DNA from: Posidonia oceanica
Taxonomy: Eukaryota > Streptophyta > Magnoliopsida > Alismatales > Posidoniaceae
NCBI GenBank assembly: GCA_037176725.1
Contig: JAZBRS010000054.1
Location: forward strand, 17,936,001 to 18,000,000
Length of the DNA stretch: 64,000 nt
Direction of reading: 5' to 3'
Below the pieces are notes generated by a model, which was not told where the DNA came from, ran no database searches, and saw only the letters and a program-made list of their open reading frames with translations. A program made the position numbers and the translations under genes. Shown piece after piece: positions 22,155 to 33,848 of this stretch. The stretch's first letter is position 1, and every line of letters starts with the position of its first letter.

Positions 22155-25100
22155 TGTAACCATGCGACCGAACGGCTCGAAAGAATGAAACGAGCCGAAT
22201 CGCGGGTCACGGCAAAAAGAAGTAAAAACGGCGAAAGCTGAAGAAAAGAAACAAACAAAATTTGGAGTCGCCACCTAGTCTATTTGCAAAGTCGGGAGAC
22301 AAGGAAAACCGAAAAGATATGAAAATAAATAAAAGAAAACAAAGGATATGACACAAGGTCAAAGCAGGCCAAAGATTGGGTAAGGATTCCTATTACGCAG
22401 GAGGAAGGTGTTAGGCACCCCCGTGCGCCCGAAAAATCGACATTTCTGAGCTAATTCACTTATTTGTGGTTAATGTTTGCAACGTTGCAATTACTGTACG
22501 CCCGAGGGCGATATGATATGCCATGCTTGAACTCATGCTTATGCCTTTGAAAACATGCCTCAAATGTATGCTTAAATGCCATGATGTAGGTGGGAAAATA
22601 AATATGTATCCTATGTGTGTGCATAATGCAAGATATCCTATATGTAATGAGGATGACAATGCTAGAAATGGTGCAACAGAGCTAGATGCAAGGACATGGA
22701 GATGTGATGTGTGTAAGAACGTAAATGCAGGGATCTAAGTGCAATTCAGGGAAACTACAAGGGCGTAAGTGCAAAATGCCTTTATGTGCAAGCAATGCAT
22801 GGTCTCCTACATGTTATGGGGCTAATGGTCCTTAAAAGAATGCATGAATGCTAGATGTAATGACTTAGGAGTGCTAAGAATGCAAAATTTGCAAATGTAG
22901 GGACCTAAGTGCAATAAGGGAAAGTTGTGGGGCTTATGAGCAAAATGAGACAAAGTATGAGGGCATGCATGGGCCTATGTGCAACTAAAATGGATGCAAG
23001 GGCTAAAATACAATTAGAATGAATGCAAGGGGCATAAATGCAATTACATTAAATGTAGGAGTCTAAATGTAAATTAACACAATGTAGGGACTAAAATGTA
23101 AATGCCATGTGGGTAAGATGAGAATGTAGGGGCTAAAATGTAATTAGAATGAATGCAAGGGCTAAAATGCAATTATAGTAAATGTAAGGACTAATATGTG
23201 ATTAAAATAAATGCAAGGTGATTTGAATGTTTATTTAAATGATTAAATGCCTGTAAATGGGCCTAAATGTAAATATGCAAGTTTACAAGATCTAAGTGCA
23301 ATGCAAAATGATGTAAATGCTTACTTAGATGATAAAATGCATGAAAATGGACCCAAATGCAATTATGCAAAGTTATTGGACTTAACTGCAAATGTTGTGA
23401 ATGCAATGTGGTTGTGAAAACTATTTAAATGAAATGTAATGTATGAAGGACCCAAATGTAATAAAAAAATGAAATGGTGGCTCAAATGCTAATGCAAAAT
23501 GATTCTAAAAGGATGAATTAAACAAATGTAATGCAAAATGGACTTAAATGTGATAAAACTTTAATGCAGGATTAAATGCTAATGCAATGATACTCTAAAA
23601 TGTAAAAATAAAGGGAATGCAATGCAATGCAAAAAAGGACTTAAATGCAAATAAACTAAAATATTGTATTAAATGCCAAATGCCAAATGGACCAAGTTGT
23701 GAATAAACTAATGTGTGGGGTTAAAATGAGAATTAAATGGAATGCATGGACCTAATTGCAAATATAACAATATGCAGGACTAAAATGTAATGCAATACAG
23801 TTCAGAAGGAAAGCTAAATGAAATAAAACATGCATTGGACTTATATGCAAATGTGCTAACATGCAATAATAGTTAAAAAGAATTAAAATGAGATGCATGG
23901 GTGAATATGCAAATATATTGAATGAATATGCAAATATATGCAAATATGTTAAAATACATGATCTAAAATGTAATGCCATGATATTTACAAAGGAATTAAC
24001 ATGAAATGTATGGATATGCAAATATGATAAGAAGCACGATTTTAACATAATATAATAAAATTTGAAAACTATTTAATGAAATGCAAACTAAATGGACTTG
24101 GATGCAGTAAAAATAAAAGAAGGATCTAATAGTAAAGAAAGAAAATATAATAAACACAACATATGGACCTACTTACAATAAAAGTAAACTAACAGATTAA
24201 AGAACAATGTAAAACTTTGAAAACAAATTAAATAAACTAAACAGGATCTGATTGTAAATAAATTAAACTAAATGACTTAAAGTTAAAATTAAATGGAAAG
24301 CTAACCTGGACTGGACTTGCATGCAATGAGAATAAACTTACAGACAAAAGGATAAAGCAACAAAGTTAAAATGAAATACAAAACATACCTAGGCTAGACC
24401 TGCATGTAAATAAACAAAACTACAGGACTAAAAGTTAATGTAATAAGATAAAAAAAAGATTAAATGATATCTGATACTGTAACAGGACTCAACTGCAAAT
24501 AAAGTATTTTTTTTGGGTTTTTTGGCAATTTAATATGATTCAAACAGAGATTTCAATAAAAGTTATCAACAGATTGGACTAATAAGTAAATAAAACATAT
24601 TTGGGATTTTTTTTTAGTAATGCAATATGGTTTAAAAATGAAATTAAATAAAACTTAACAACTGGCTGGACTTGTGTGAGAATACAACATACTTTTGGGT
24701 TTTATTTCAATGCAATACGGTTTTAAAAATGAAATTAAATGAAATTCAACTACTGATTGGACCTAAACGTAATAAAATAAACTTAAAAGAACTGAATGCA
24801 ATGTAATGGTAAACTTAATAAGTTAGAAACAAAATAAAGGAAAACCTAACTAATGGTAATAAAAAAACGAAGATGAACAGTGGCTCCACCTGCTTGTCGG
24901 GGAAGAAGGTCTGGACCGGCGCTCCAAGGGGGCGGTGCGGCATGGGCGGCGCTCGGGGGGCGGCGCGGACTGGCGGAGGCGCGGCGAGGCTCGGCGGGGC
25001 TCGGCGAGGCAGCGGGCGGCATGGCACGGTGCTGCGCGATGTTGCACCGGCAGTCGGCGCCGAGGAAGAAGGCAACTCCGGCGAGGTGCTAGCGGCGCAC

Positions 25101-26740
25101 TAGGACTCGAAACGCGGAAAAAAAAAATATAGGGAGGAAGAGGGGAGCGAGGCGGTGCTAGGGGGAGGTTCGATTACCTATTGGAGCGCGCGAGGATGTC
25201 CGGCGAGCTCGTGGAAGTTCTGTGATTTTTCTGGTTTTTTTCTTCTCTCTATTTGTGGCTCTCACCGACAATGGCCCTTGCAGGTGGGTTCATGGTGGCT
25301 TGGTGGAGATGGCCGGAGATTCGTGGAGGCTGAGGGAAGGTGGTGGTTGTGCTCGGGATGGTTTGTGTTGGAAGAAAAAAAGGGTCTCCGGGCTCTGGTG
25401 TCTGTGGGTGTTCTGTGTGGGTTGTTTGCTGGAGTTCGATTGCTAAGGCAGAAGGGGAAGTCAGGAGTGGTGCCAGAGAGTGGGAGTCAAGAGCCGGCGA
25501 GGGTGGAGATCAGGTTAGTAGTGAATTATACTGGCTGGGGGGAGACTGAAGTGGCAGCCGTTTTTCGTGGAGCGAAGGCCAAAGGCTACTGGGATGTGAG
25601 GGGCTTGAAGGAGGTGGCGTAACGACAAGGTGGAGTTAGGAACTGGAGGGTTGTGGGCTCAGGTGGTGGTTGAGGTGTGAGTGAGGAAGGTGGTGGTCGG
25701 GCTGCTGAAGAAAAGGAGGGAAGGAAGAGGAGGAAGAAGGGGTCAAGGCTGAGAAGAAAAAAGAAGAAGAAAAAAGCAAAAGAGAAAGAGGAGTGAGTCG
25801 GGTCCAAAAGGAAGAGAAGAAAGAAAAAAAATGAGAAAATGAAAGGAAATGGAAAAAAGAAGAAGAAGGAGAAAGGAAAAAAAAGAAAGGAGGGAGGAAA
25901 AAGAAAAATAAAAATAAAAAAAGGAATAGAATTTGGGTTTGGGGATTTTGGATTTTGGATTTTGGATTTTGGAATGAGATTAGAAATGGAAAGTTAGGAT
26001 TTGGGATTTTAGGTTTAAATGGGATTAGGTTTTGATTTTGATTTTGGTTGGAGTTTAGGGTTTAGGGTTTTGAGGGTTTTTTTGGTTTTGGATTTGGTTT
26101 TGGTTGGAGTTTAGGGTTTAGGGTTTAATGTGGAACAAGGAAAAGAAAGAAAGAAAGAGAGAGGGAAAGAAAGAAAGAAAGGAAGGGAGAAAGAAAGAAA
26201 GAAGGGAAGGGAAGAAAAGAAATTAAAGATCAAATAACATGGGATAAAATAAAATAAAGATAAAATAAAGGGAAGAAAGGAGAATAAGTGGAGAGGAGTG
26301 AGAATGGGATAGGCCCATTGGAAAGCAAGAAAAGAAGGGAGAAAGAGAAGAAAAGAAGGAGAAAGAGAAGGAGGATAAAGAGGAGAGAGAAAAGGATAAT
26401 GAGGAGGGATAGAAAGAATAATGGCCTGAATTTGGAGGGATTTTGTGTGGGTGTGTGACCTAGGATTTCTAGGGTTTGACCTAAGGTTTAATCTAGGGTT
26501 TTCTATGGTTTTAAATGGGATTTGGAAGGGTTTTGGAAGGACTTAGGGTTTAGGTTTGAGATGGGTTTTGGTTTAGGGTTTTGAGGGGATTTCAGGATTG
26601 TTTTACCTAGGTTTTCTAGGGTTTTTGGATGGTTTTTTGCGTTAGGATTTTGAGAGGGTTTTGAATGGGATTAGGGTTTGGGGTTTGGAATCCACTTGAG
26701 AAGAGCCAATTAACCTGAAGCCAAAAATGGGGTGTCTACA
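22155..26740 (-). mobile_element. 5' LTR of inner element
   Basis: 4586 bp, the partner of 5233-9849 with the same termini. Divergence is uneven. About 24 mismatches were counted by eye in the first ~350 bp and about 12 in a 135 bp stretch near 25340, but only one difference was found between 23075 and 24890. A ~20-bp insertion near 25305 and a short deletion near 25905 account for most of the length difference seen. Confidence 0.95.
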
Positions 26741-27092
26741 GTGTGATCAAGTTTCGCTACGACGACGATGTTATTGTTGTCATGGCGGAAAGCTTTGACA
26801 AGGAATCGGTTGAGGCGGTCTCTTCTGTATCCCGGCCAACTGTCCAATTTGATGCTAAGCCATCGGATACTTTGTACCGTGTTAACCGGTTTGAGCCAGT
26901 TAACTTTATTCCTCTTCTTGAGTGTGTTAGCTCTCTGGCCGTTCATTGTAACCCTTCCAGGATAGTCGAGAACATTTGCCATAGGTGGGGCTATGAGAAG
27001 GGAATGCCACTTGGGCGTCATGGCTAGGGGATCGCCGAGCCGGTCACTACCGAGGAGCGTGAAAAGTTCCAAGGCCTAGGATACGAATGGCA
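26741..27092 (+). pseudogene. Outer element protease C-terminus and G-patch
   Basis: Continuation of the protease gene after the inner insertion (I-K-F-R-Y-D-D-D). The G-patch (about 26969-27092) reads ..RWGYEKGMPLGRHG, TAG, GIAEPV..GLGY. The TAG at 27025-27027 coincides with the TAA of the inner element. The first five bases (gtgtg) are the right-hand target duplication of the inner element. Confidence 0.8.
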
Positions 27093-28560
27093 ACCCTGCG
27101 ATGGTGAGCGCCTACATTCAAGGAAGCAGAAGCTCGTGATCCCTCGGGACCTCACTAACTTCGTGAGTGCAGGTATTCTCGACCCGAACACGAGCCCAGC
27201 AACAGCCCAGCCAGCACCATGCCAGAGCCCCCCCCACTGTCGACAGAGGAGTGGGTCTGCATAGAAGATTATTATTCTGATGAAGAGTAGCCTGGCACGG
27301 TTATCCCAGTACAGTCCAAGGAAGAAGCCCAGATCAACCCTGCAATCTCTCGGTCAGTCTGCCTGGCCCTCCCTTATCCTAATACGGTGGCAGATTCAGC
27401 AAAGTCTGTGTCAGAGATGACGGTTTCTTCTTCTGCAGCTTCACTAGTGCCTATGACAGCCATTTCAGTAGCTCCAGAATCAAGAGCACTTCTGCAAGCA
27501 CCAGCCGCTTGTCCACTTGCCGCCGCAGCTGCACCAGTACTGAAGTTACCTTTTCCAGGGGTGCAATCAGTCGATTCAAGCGACGGCATGACTCAGCCCG
27601 CCTCATCAGTAGCTCCACAAGCAAAGCAGGCGGCACCATCAGCCATACTACCGTCAGCTTCAGCAGATCTAATGTTGTGGAAGACCCCTACCGCTACTAC
27701 AAAGAAACAACCACCATTACATATGGGTGCCGGCACTTCATCCCTCAGAGCAACCGTCTAGCTATTGGACCTTTAGAAGAGCGCCTTTGCCTCCTCTCCA
27801 GCCACAGCACTGTCCCTGTCGGCACCGCTGTCAGTGGCATCCTTGACCAGCCTGTTCGCATCTCTGATCCCCCTAGTGCCGCAACTGGCCGCGCCCGGAG
27901 GACAGCCAGCCAACCAGCCAGTAACAGAACAGATGCCCCAACCGGTGATATGTTTGGAAGCCAGAGCAGACCCCGTAGGCGGAGGAATCGCCGGCCAGCA
28001 CTCTGATGAGGCCGCTTGTGCCTATTATGTTGACACGCCCTCTGAAGATGAGGAAGGTGCGACTGCAGAAGCCCAGGTGGCTGACAGGCTTGAAGACTTG
28101 GAATTGCTCTTCCAGGAACAACTCACGGTGTTCGCTGAAGACGCTGCCAAGCAGCACACGCTGAAGAAAGGAAAAGCCGTGGCCACAGATCCCTCCCTGC
28201 CGCAAGACCGTTCCTCCATCATGGTCCTGGAACAAGAGCCGAAGGCAGCACCCACTAGACCAGATGAGTTGATCACTTCACAGCCTGAAGATGGGTCTAG
28301 GTGGTTCGTGCGGCGCATGCCCTGCACAAGCGGCACATTTAGCGACAGTACACAGATTCGTCGCCTAGAGAATAGTTGCCCATCTCCGGCACTCCCCGCG
28401 AGCACATCTAAGAACGCGGAGGATGAGACCGTACAGACAGCGGCAGTAGCAGACAGAGTAGTCCCAGCATTCCAGATAGTCCCAGCAGTGATAGTGGTGC
28501 CAGAGCAGTCAGAACAGATAGAGCAGCCAGATCAGTCAGCGGGACCAGGGGCCACTGAAG
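27093..28560 (+). pseudogene. Outer element linker between G-patch and RT
   Basis: Starts with RKQKLVIPRDLTNFVSAGIL, nearly identical in the inner element. A frame change follows at the C7 run 27229-27235. The rest is an A/P/S-rich low-complexity tract (27387-27760), stops at about 27288 and 27759, and the acidic DLELLFQEQLTVFAEDAAKQ segment (about 28097-28155). No known domain is recognised. Confidence 0.7.
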
Positions 28561-29804
28561 CAGACGTCACCCATCGAGCCCATAGAAATACTCGGGTGAG
28601 TGTGACCATCCTGAGGCATCGTCAGGATCAAGAGGCAAAACATGTCCACTCCTTTGACATTACAGACCCTACATTCGAGAAGGAGATCCTCTCAGAACTC
28701 ATTGCATATGAGGAGGGGGATACAAGCGTAGATGAGAATGATGAACCACTGCTTGAGTTCCAGCCTTATGACGACGACCCGGAAGGGCCCAACCTCCACG
28801 TCGAGGAAGAGACGGAGGTTATCAATGTTGGCACAACTGAAGATATCAGAGAGGTCCGCATCAGCGCCCTACTGCCGCCCCAAGCTACAGCAAAGTTTAT
28901 TGCATTCCTTATGGAATACGCAGATGTCTTCGCCTGGAGCTATGAAGACATGGTCGGCCTTGATGTCGAGATCATGGTACACAACTTGCCTTTAGATTCA
29001 GACGCGAAGCCAGTAAAGCAGAAGCTCTGGAAGTGGCGACCACAGTGGCTACTCAAAATCAAGGAGGAAATCATGAAGCAGCACGGTGTTGGTTTTTTCA
29101 AGGTCGTCCTCTATCTAGAATGGCTCGCAAATGTTGTGCTTGTGCCCAAGAAGGATGGACGGGTCCGTATGTGCATTGATTACAGGGATCTGAACAAAGC
29201 CAGTCCCAAGGACGACTTCCCCCTACCGCACATCGACGTCCTGGTGGACAACACTGTGGGGCACAAGATGCTCTCCTTCATGGATGGCTTCTCCGGCTAC
29301 AATCAGATCAGAATGGCAGAAGAAGACATGGAGAAGATCTCATTTATCACCCCCTGGGGAGTCTTCTACTATCAGGTCATGCCGTTTGGGCTCAAGAACG
29401 CTAGAGCAACATATCAGAGGGTGATGACAACATTATTCCACAACCTCATGCACCAAGAAGTCGAGGTCTACGTGGACGACATTATTACTAAGTCTAGAGA
29501 GCCTGAGGATCACCTTATCTGCCTCAAGAAGCTCTTTGATCGCCTGAGGAAGTACAAGCTTCACCTCAACCCCAGTACATGCATGTTCGGGGTATCATCC
29601 GGTAAGCTATTGGGCTACATCGTCAGCCAGAGGGGAATTGAAGTGGACCCGAGTAAGGCCGAAGCCATCGTGGATATGCCACCTCCCAAGACTAAGAAAG
29701 AAGTCAGAGGCCTGCTGGAGCGTCTGCAGTTTATCAGCCGGTTCATTGTGCAACTCACACCTATCTGCGAACCGATCTTTAAGCTCCTGAAGAAGAATGC
29801 ATGA
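28561..29804 (+). pseudogene. Outer element reverse transcriptase
   Basis: Part of a 656-codon open frame (27834-29804). RT blocks: VLVPKKDGRVRMCIDYRDLNKA is visible in pieces (about 29137-29202), then SFMDGFSGYNQIRMA (about 29277), TPWGVFYYQVMPFGLKNA (about 29350), catalytic YVDDII at 29469-29486 and LLGYIVSQRGIEVDPSKA (about 29608). The frame closes with TGA at 29802, where the inner element has tryptophan. RT itself is open and keeps its catalytic aspartates, unlike the rest of pol. Confidence 0.9.
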
Positions 29805-30370
29805 ATCAATTGGAGCGAGGAGTGCCAAGCTGCATTTGACAAGATCAAGTAGCTCTTGATCAAGCCTCCTGTCCTGGTCTCTCCTGTGCCAGGGAGACCC
29901 CTAATTCTCTATCTTTCTACCACACAGCATTCCATGGTTCCGTCTTGGGCCAACATGATGAAATCGGTAGAAAGGAGCGCGCCATCTACTACTTTAGCAA
30001 GAAGTTCACTGTTTGCGAAGCTAGGTATAGCACCATAGAGAAGACCTACCTATCTCTAGTCTGGGCTGCACAGAAGCTAAGGCATTACATGATGGCGCAC
30101 CCAGTTCAGCTCTTGTGCCGGCATGACCCCATCAAGTTCCTTTTTCAGAAGCCGGCTATGGTGGGCAGATGTGTTAAGTGGCAGGTGTTATTGTCTCAAT
30201 ATGACATTACTTTTGTCACGCAGAAATCAATGAAGGGGCAAGCCATGGCAGATCATCTGGCCGACTTCCCCTCACCTGAATACCAGCCTCTGCAGACACA
30301 GTTCCCCGATGAAGACATCCTGTTCACCATGGAAGATTCAGAGCAGAAGGATCCTGAAGACGAATTATAG
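29805..30370 (+). pseudogene. Outer element RNase H (first)
   Basis: RNase H that would remove the RNA strand during copying. LILYLSTTQHSM, then AIYYFSKKF, CEARYSTIEK and LLCRHDPIKFLFQKP are conserved with the inner element. A TAG at about 29850 (glutamine in the inner copy), a one-base frame change near 29937 and TAG at 30368 disrupt it. Confidence 0.85.
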
Positions 30371-30760
30371 TGGCATTTGTACTTCGATGGTGTAGTTAAT
30401 AGAAGGGGCAGAGGCATCGGCACTATCCTATCAACACTGCAGGGAGTTCTAATCCCCTTTGCAAGGAAGATGATATTCCCTTGCACCAACAATGAGGCAG
30501 AGTATGAAGCCTGCCTCCTGGGACTGCAAGTCGCACTCAAGCATGATGTGCGCAAGCTGCATGTGCACGGAGATGCGATGCTGGTCATCTCCCAAGTTAA
30601 CGGTGACTGGAAGACTAAGGACCCTAAGTTGGTACCATATCATGAATGCCTGCTGAAGCTGATAGAAGAATTTGAAGACATCCGTTTCACTTACATGAAT
30701 AGAGCCAAGAACGCCTATGCAGATGCCCTAGCAACCCTTGCATCTTGGCTCTCCATACCC
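30371..30760 (+). pseudogene. Outer element second (archaeal-type) RNase H
   Basis: Motifs YFDGVVN (aspartate at 30386), CTNNEAEYEA, HGDAMLVISQ and NAYADALATLAS give the acidic active-site set of the aRH domain that marks Tat elements. The domain lies in the open frame 30377-31123, which has no ATG at its start and would depend on the upstream polyprotein. It is preceded directly by a TAG at 30368. Confidence 0.85.
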
Positions 30761-32092
30761 GAAGGCCGTACAGTGGATGTATCAGTCTCTTGTGTGGAAC
30801 AGCCCACACACTGCATGACCATCGAGGAAGCGGATCCAGCAGAGGAGCTCCCATGGTACCAAGACATTAAAGTCTTCCTGAAATCTGGCAGCCCCCCACT
30901 TGGCGCCTCGGCAACAGACAGAAAGACTTTGGCGCATCTGGTGTCAAAGTATGTGATAAAGGCAAGACATTTGTACAAAAGATCTTACAACCAGATGCTC
31001 CTACACTACATAGACAAAAAGCAGGCCGACACACTGATGCTCCAAGTCCATGCAGGGACCTGCGGCCCTCACATGAATGGTGTGTTGCTGACCAAGAAGA
31101 TTATGCTCCAAGGCTACTTCTAGTCAATCATGGAGGCAGACTGCTGCCAATTTGTGTGCAAGTGCCGTAGCTGCCAAGTCCATGGGAACTTCATACACGC
31201 ACCCCCATAGGAATTGCACAGCATGTCTTCGCCATGGCCCTTCTCCACCTAGGGGATCGATGTCATTGGCACCATACACCCGCCAGCTTCCAACGGTCAT
31301 CGCTACATCCTAGTGGCGATCGACTACTTTACCAAGTGAGTGGAAGTGACCTCCTACAAGACAGTTACTACCGTGGCTATAGAAAAGTTTATCAGAAACA
31401 ATATCATAGCCCAGTATGGGGTCCCGCACGCGCTTATCTCTGATAACGGCACAAACTTCATAGCCAAGAGGATCGAAGACTACCTGCAGAGCTTCCACAT
31501 CAAGCATCATCGATCCTCACCTTATCGGCCATAGATGAACGGCGCGGTAGAGTCTGCCAACAAGAACCTTGTCAAAATCTTGAAAAAGATGGCAAAGACT
31601 CACAAGGACTGGCATGATTAGCTTCCGTACGTGCTCTGGGCATACAGGACATCAGTCCGGACCTCAACAGGAGACACCCTGTATTCTCTAGTGTACGACA
31701 TGGAGGCAGTACTACCTGTCGAAGTAGAGATCCCCTCACTGTGGATCCTACGAGAAGCTGAGCTGGAAGAAGCAGAATGGGTCGAAGACCGCCGCATCCA
31801 GCTGAACCTGATTGATGAGTATAGGCTGCAGGCCATACACAATGCTCAATGCTACCAGAAGCGCTCGACCAGAGCATACCTGCAGAAGGTTAGGCCCAGA
31901 AGCTTCAATCCAGGGGATATGGTCCTCCGAGCCATCCATCTCCCCGACGGCCGAGGGAAATTCCGCCCCAACTGGCGTGGCCCCTTCTTAATGAAGCAGA
32001 TCTTCTCCGACGGTGCAGTAGTCCTTGAGGACATGGACCAGGTCGAGCAGTCTGAGCCGGTCAATTCATGCTACCTCAAGAAGTACTACTAG
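30761..32092 (+). pseudogene. Outer element integrase
   Basis: Zinc module VHAGTCGPHMNG with KCRSCQ (about 31045-31180). The core has D in GIDVIG (31259), D in SDNGTNF (31442) and E in VESANKNL (31550); the second D and E are separated by 35 residues. The C-terminal GPY/F-like module keeps W-R-G-P-F (about 31975). Nonsense codons are at 31121, 31208, 31250, 31337, 31532 and 31619; five of the six replace W or Q of the inner copy. Natural stop at 32090-32092. Confidence 0.88.
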
Positions 32093-33848
32093 TAGCCTAC
32101 CGCTGCTACCTTGCAGAGTTCCCTCTCTCTTACTTCTTGCATTCCTTCTTTCCCATGCATTTTAGGCTTGTTTACTTTTCAGCAGAGAAGATGTAAATGT
32201 ATTATGTGCATTACTATCATAAGCCCGATGACGAAAATCAGAGATGCTTGCTTGTCCTGAAAGGAGTACCCTCTACCTCACCTGACACTACTTGGATGTC
32301 CTAACCAGTGAAGGAGCCACCATCCAGTGAGGACAGATGAAATGTCTAAACCCTTCAAGACTTACACCTCAAGAGGGAGAAAGAAATCCTAGGGTGTGAG
32401 AGAGTGTAAGCGAGACCTACATGCCTTAGCCTAGCCACCACAGAAGACTAAAAGGTGAAAACGGGAGTTGGCCCTAGAGATAGAGGTGTGCAGTACAACC
32501 TCGTCCCTCCAATTTGCCTTGGGGAGGACCCAAATCCACGCCTACAAATCCACAAGCCATACAAGGCCTAGCCCTTTTTTTGTCTCAAAACCAGGTGCCC
32601 ATCACCTCTAAGTCAGGGACAACGGAAGCCTGCAAGCCACAAAAAAAAGAGAGGAAAAGAAGAAAAGAGAAAAAGAACAAGAAAGAAAAGAGAAAAAGAA
32701 CAAGAAAGAAAAGAAAAGAAAAAAAAACAACAAGCAAAACAAAAGAGGCGTAAAAACAAAAGTCAACCCCAGAAACAAAGGCAAGCAGCATGATTCTGCC
32801 CCCTTTCCCTGTCTTAGAGAGGAACCAGATTTGTGCTTGGGAAATATACAGATCTCGTGGGGCCTAGGCATTCCTCCCAGCCATTACCAGACACCCATTA
32901 TCCCCCCAAGCTAGGGATGGGGAAAGTACTACACACCTATGTGGGAGCAAAAGAGACAAGAAAAAATGAAAAGAGAGAGTAGGTGTAGCTCCTTGAGAAT
33001 TTGGCATGGAGCCCGTCTTCACTACACCACCACTCGAGCGCCCAGAATGCCCTTTCTGGAGCACCACCAACAGTTAGGAGTTCGAGTATAGTCTGGTGAG
33101 TCAGAGACCACTCCTTCCTTTGCAATAGGCATCAAGCACTCCATATGCTGAGGGCAATAGATTTAGTATAGAGCATGCATGCATCTATCCACTATCAAAT
33201 CACTCTTTTTGCCCCATTCCTCCCACTCTGCAAGGCTCGGCTCAGCGCTGGGACAGTACTTCTGCCAAGGCAAGTTGACAGCCTCCAAGCCTTAGATCAA
33301 CCAATCATTGCCAGTCCAACAGCCCTAGGAAAGCATCAGTAATCAGAGACAGGGCGATCACTCCAGATGCAGCAGGACCACCTTGGCACCCCTTTGGGGG
33401 CCCCTCTTGGGCCGTCGGGTCCGCATAGTCAGGCGCCACCCCTAATCCCTGTGCGACTTCGCTCCAGATGGACGAAGCCTCTTTTCCGCTTGTCCCCTTG
33501 TCCCCTTGCTCCGTACAAGACAAGGACAAGCATGCCTCCTTTGTGACTTCGTTCCAGACGAACGAAGCCCCTTTCCCTTGTCTCCTCGCTCCGCACGGAC
33601 GAGGACAAGAGTGCCCTTTGTGCGGCTCCACCTTGTACAGGCAATGCCCCCTTTTGCTTAGCTGAATGTGCTTGAATTCTACAGTCTGATTGCTAGCTAT
33701 AGCGTTTGAACTGCTTTATCAGCTTTATATGCACATCTGCTTCTCTGTCTGCCAGTATTACATGCTTGTACATGTTCCTGATTGATGAAACAGCTTTGGC
33801 TACAGGTACCTGAAGATTTCGCACCAGCTGCCTGCATTCTCGCTTGTC
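32093..33848 (+). other. Spacer of outer element with internal purine tract
   Basis: No gene. A nearly pure A/G tract lies at 32638-32735 (aaaagaagaaaagagaaaaa type), matching in position the T-rich tract of the inner element. Parts of 32780-33060 align with the inner element at about 11980-12170. 33420-33640 contains a duplicated segment with GCTCCGTACAAGACAAGGAC and a diverged copy of it about 60-100 bp later. Weak splice-acceptor-like ttggctacag occurs at 33795-33804 before the accessory ORF. Confidence 0.6.

Larger units (their letters stand above)
5233..26740 (-). mobile_element. Inner Ty3/gypsy (Tat-type) LTR retrotransposon, nested
   Basis: A complete minus-strand element of about 21.5 kb with two LTRs, PBS, leader, gag, protease, G-patch, RT, two RNase H domains, integrase, hairpin array and PPT. 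From about 20414 down to 12963 every conserved domain lies in a single frame broken by nonsense codons, and the only clear frameshift is in N-terminal gag (about 20390-20420). It lacks the accessory ORF found in the outer element. It was inserted in the outer protease gene in opposite orientation. The same domain order and shared motifs place both elements in one lineage, but the LTR sequences differ, so they are separate families. Confidence 0.93.
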
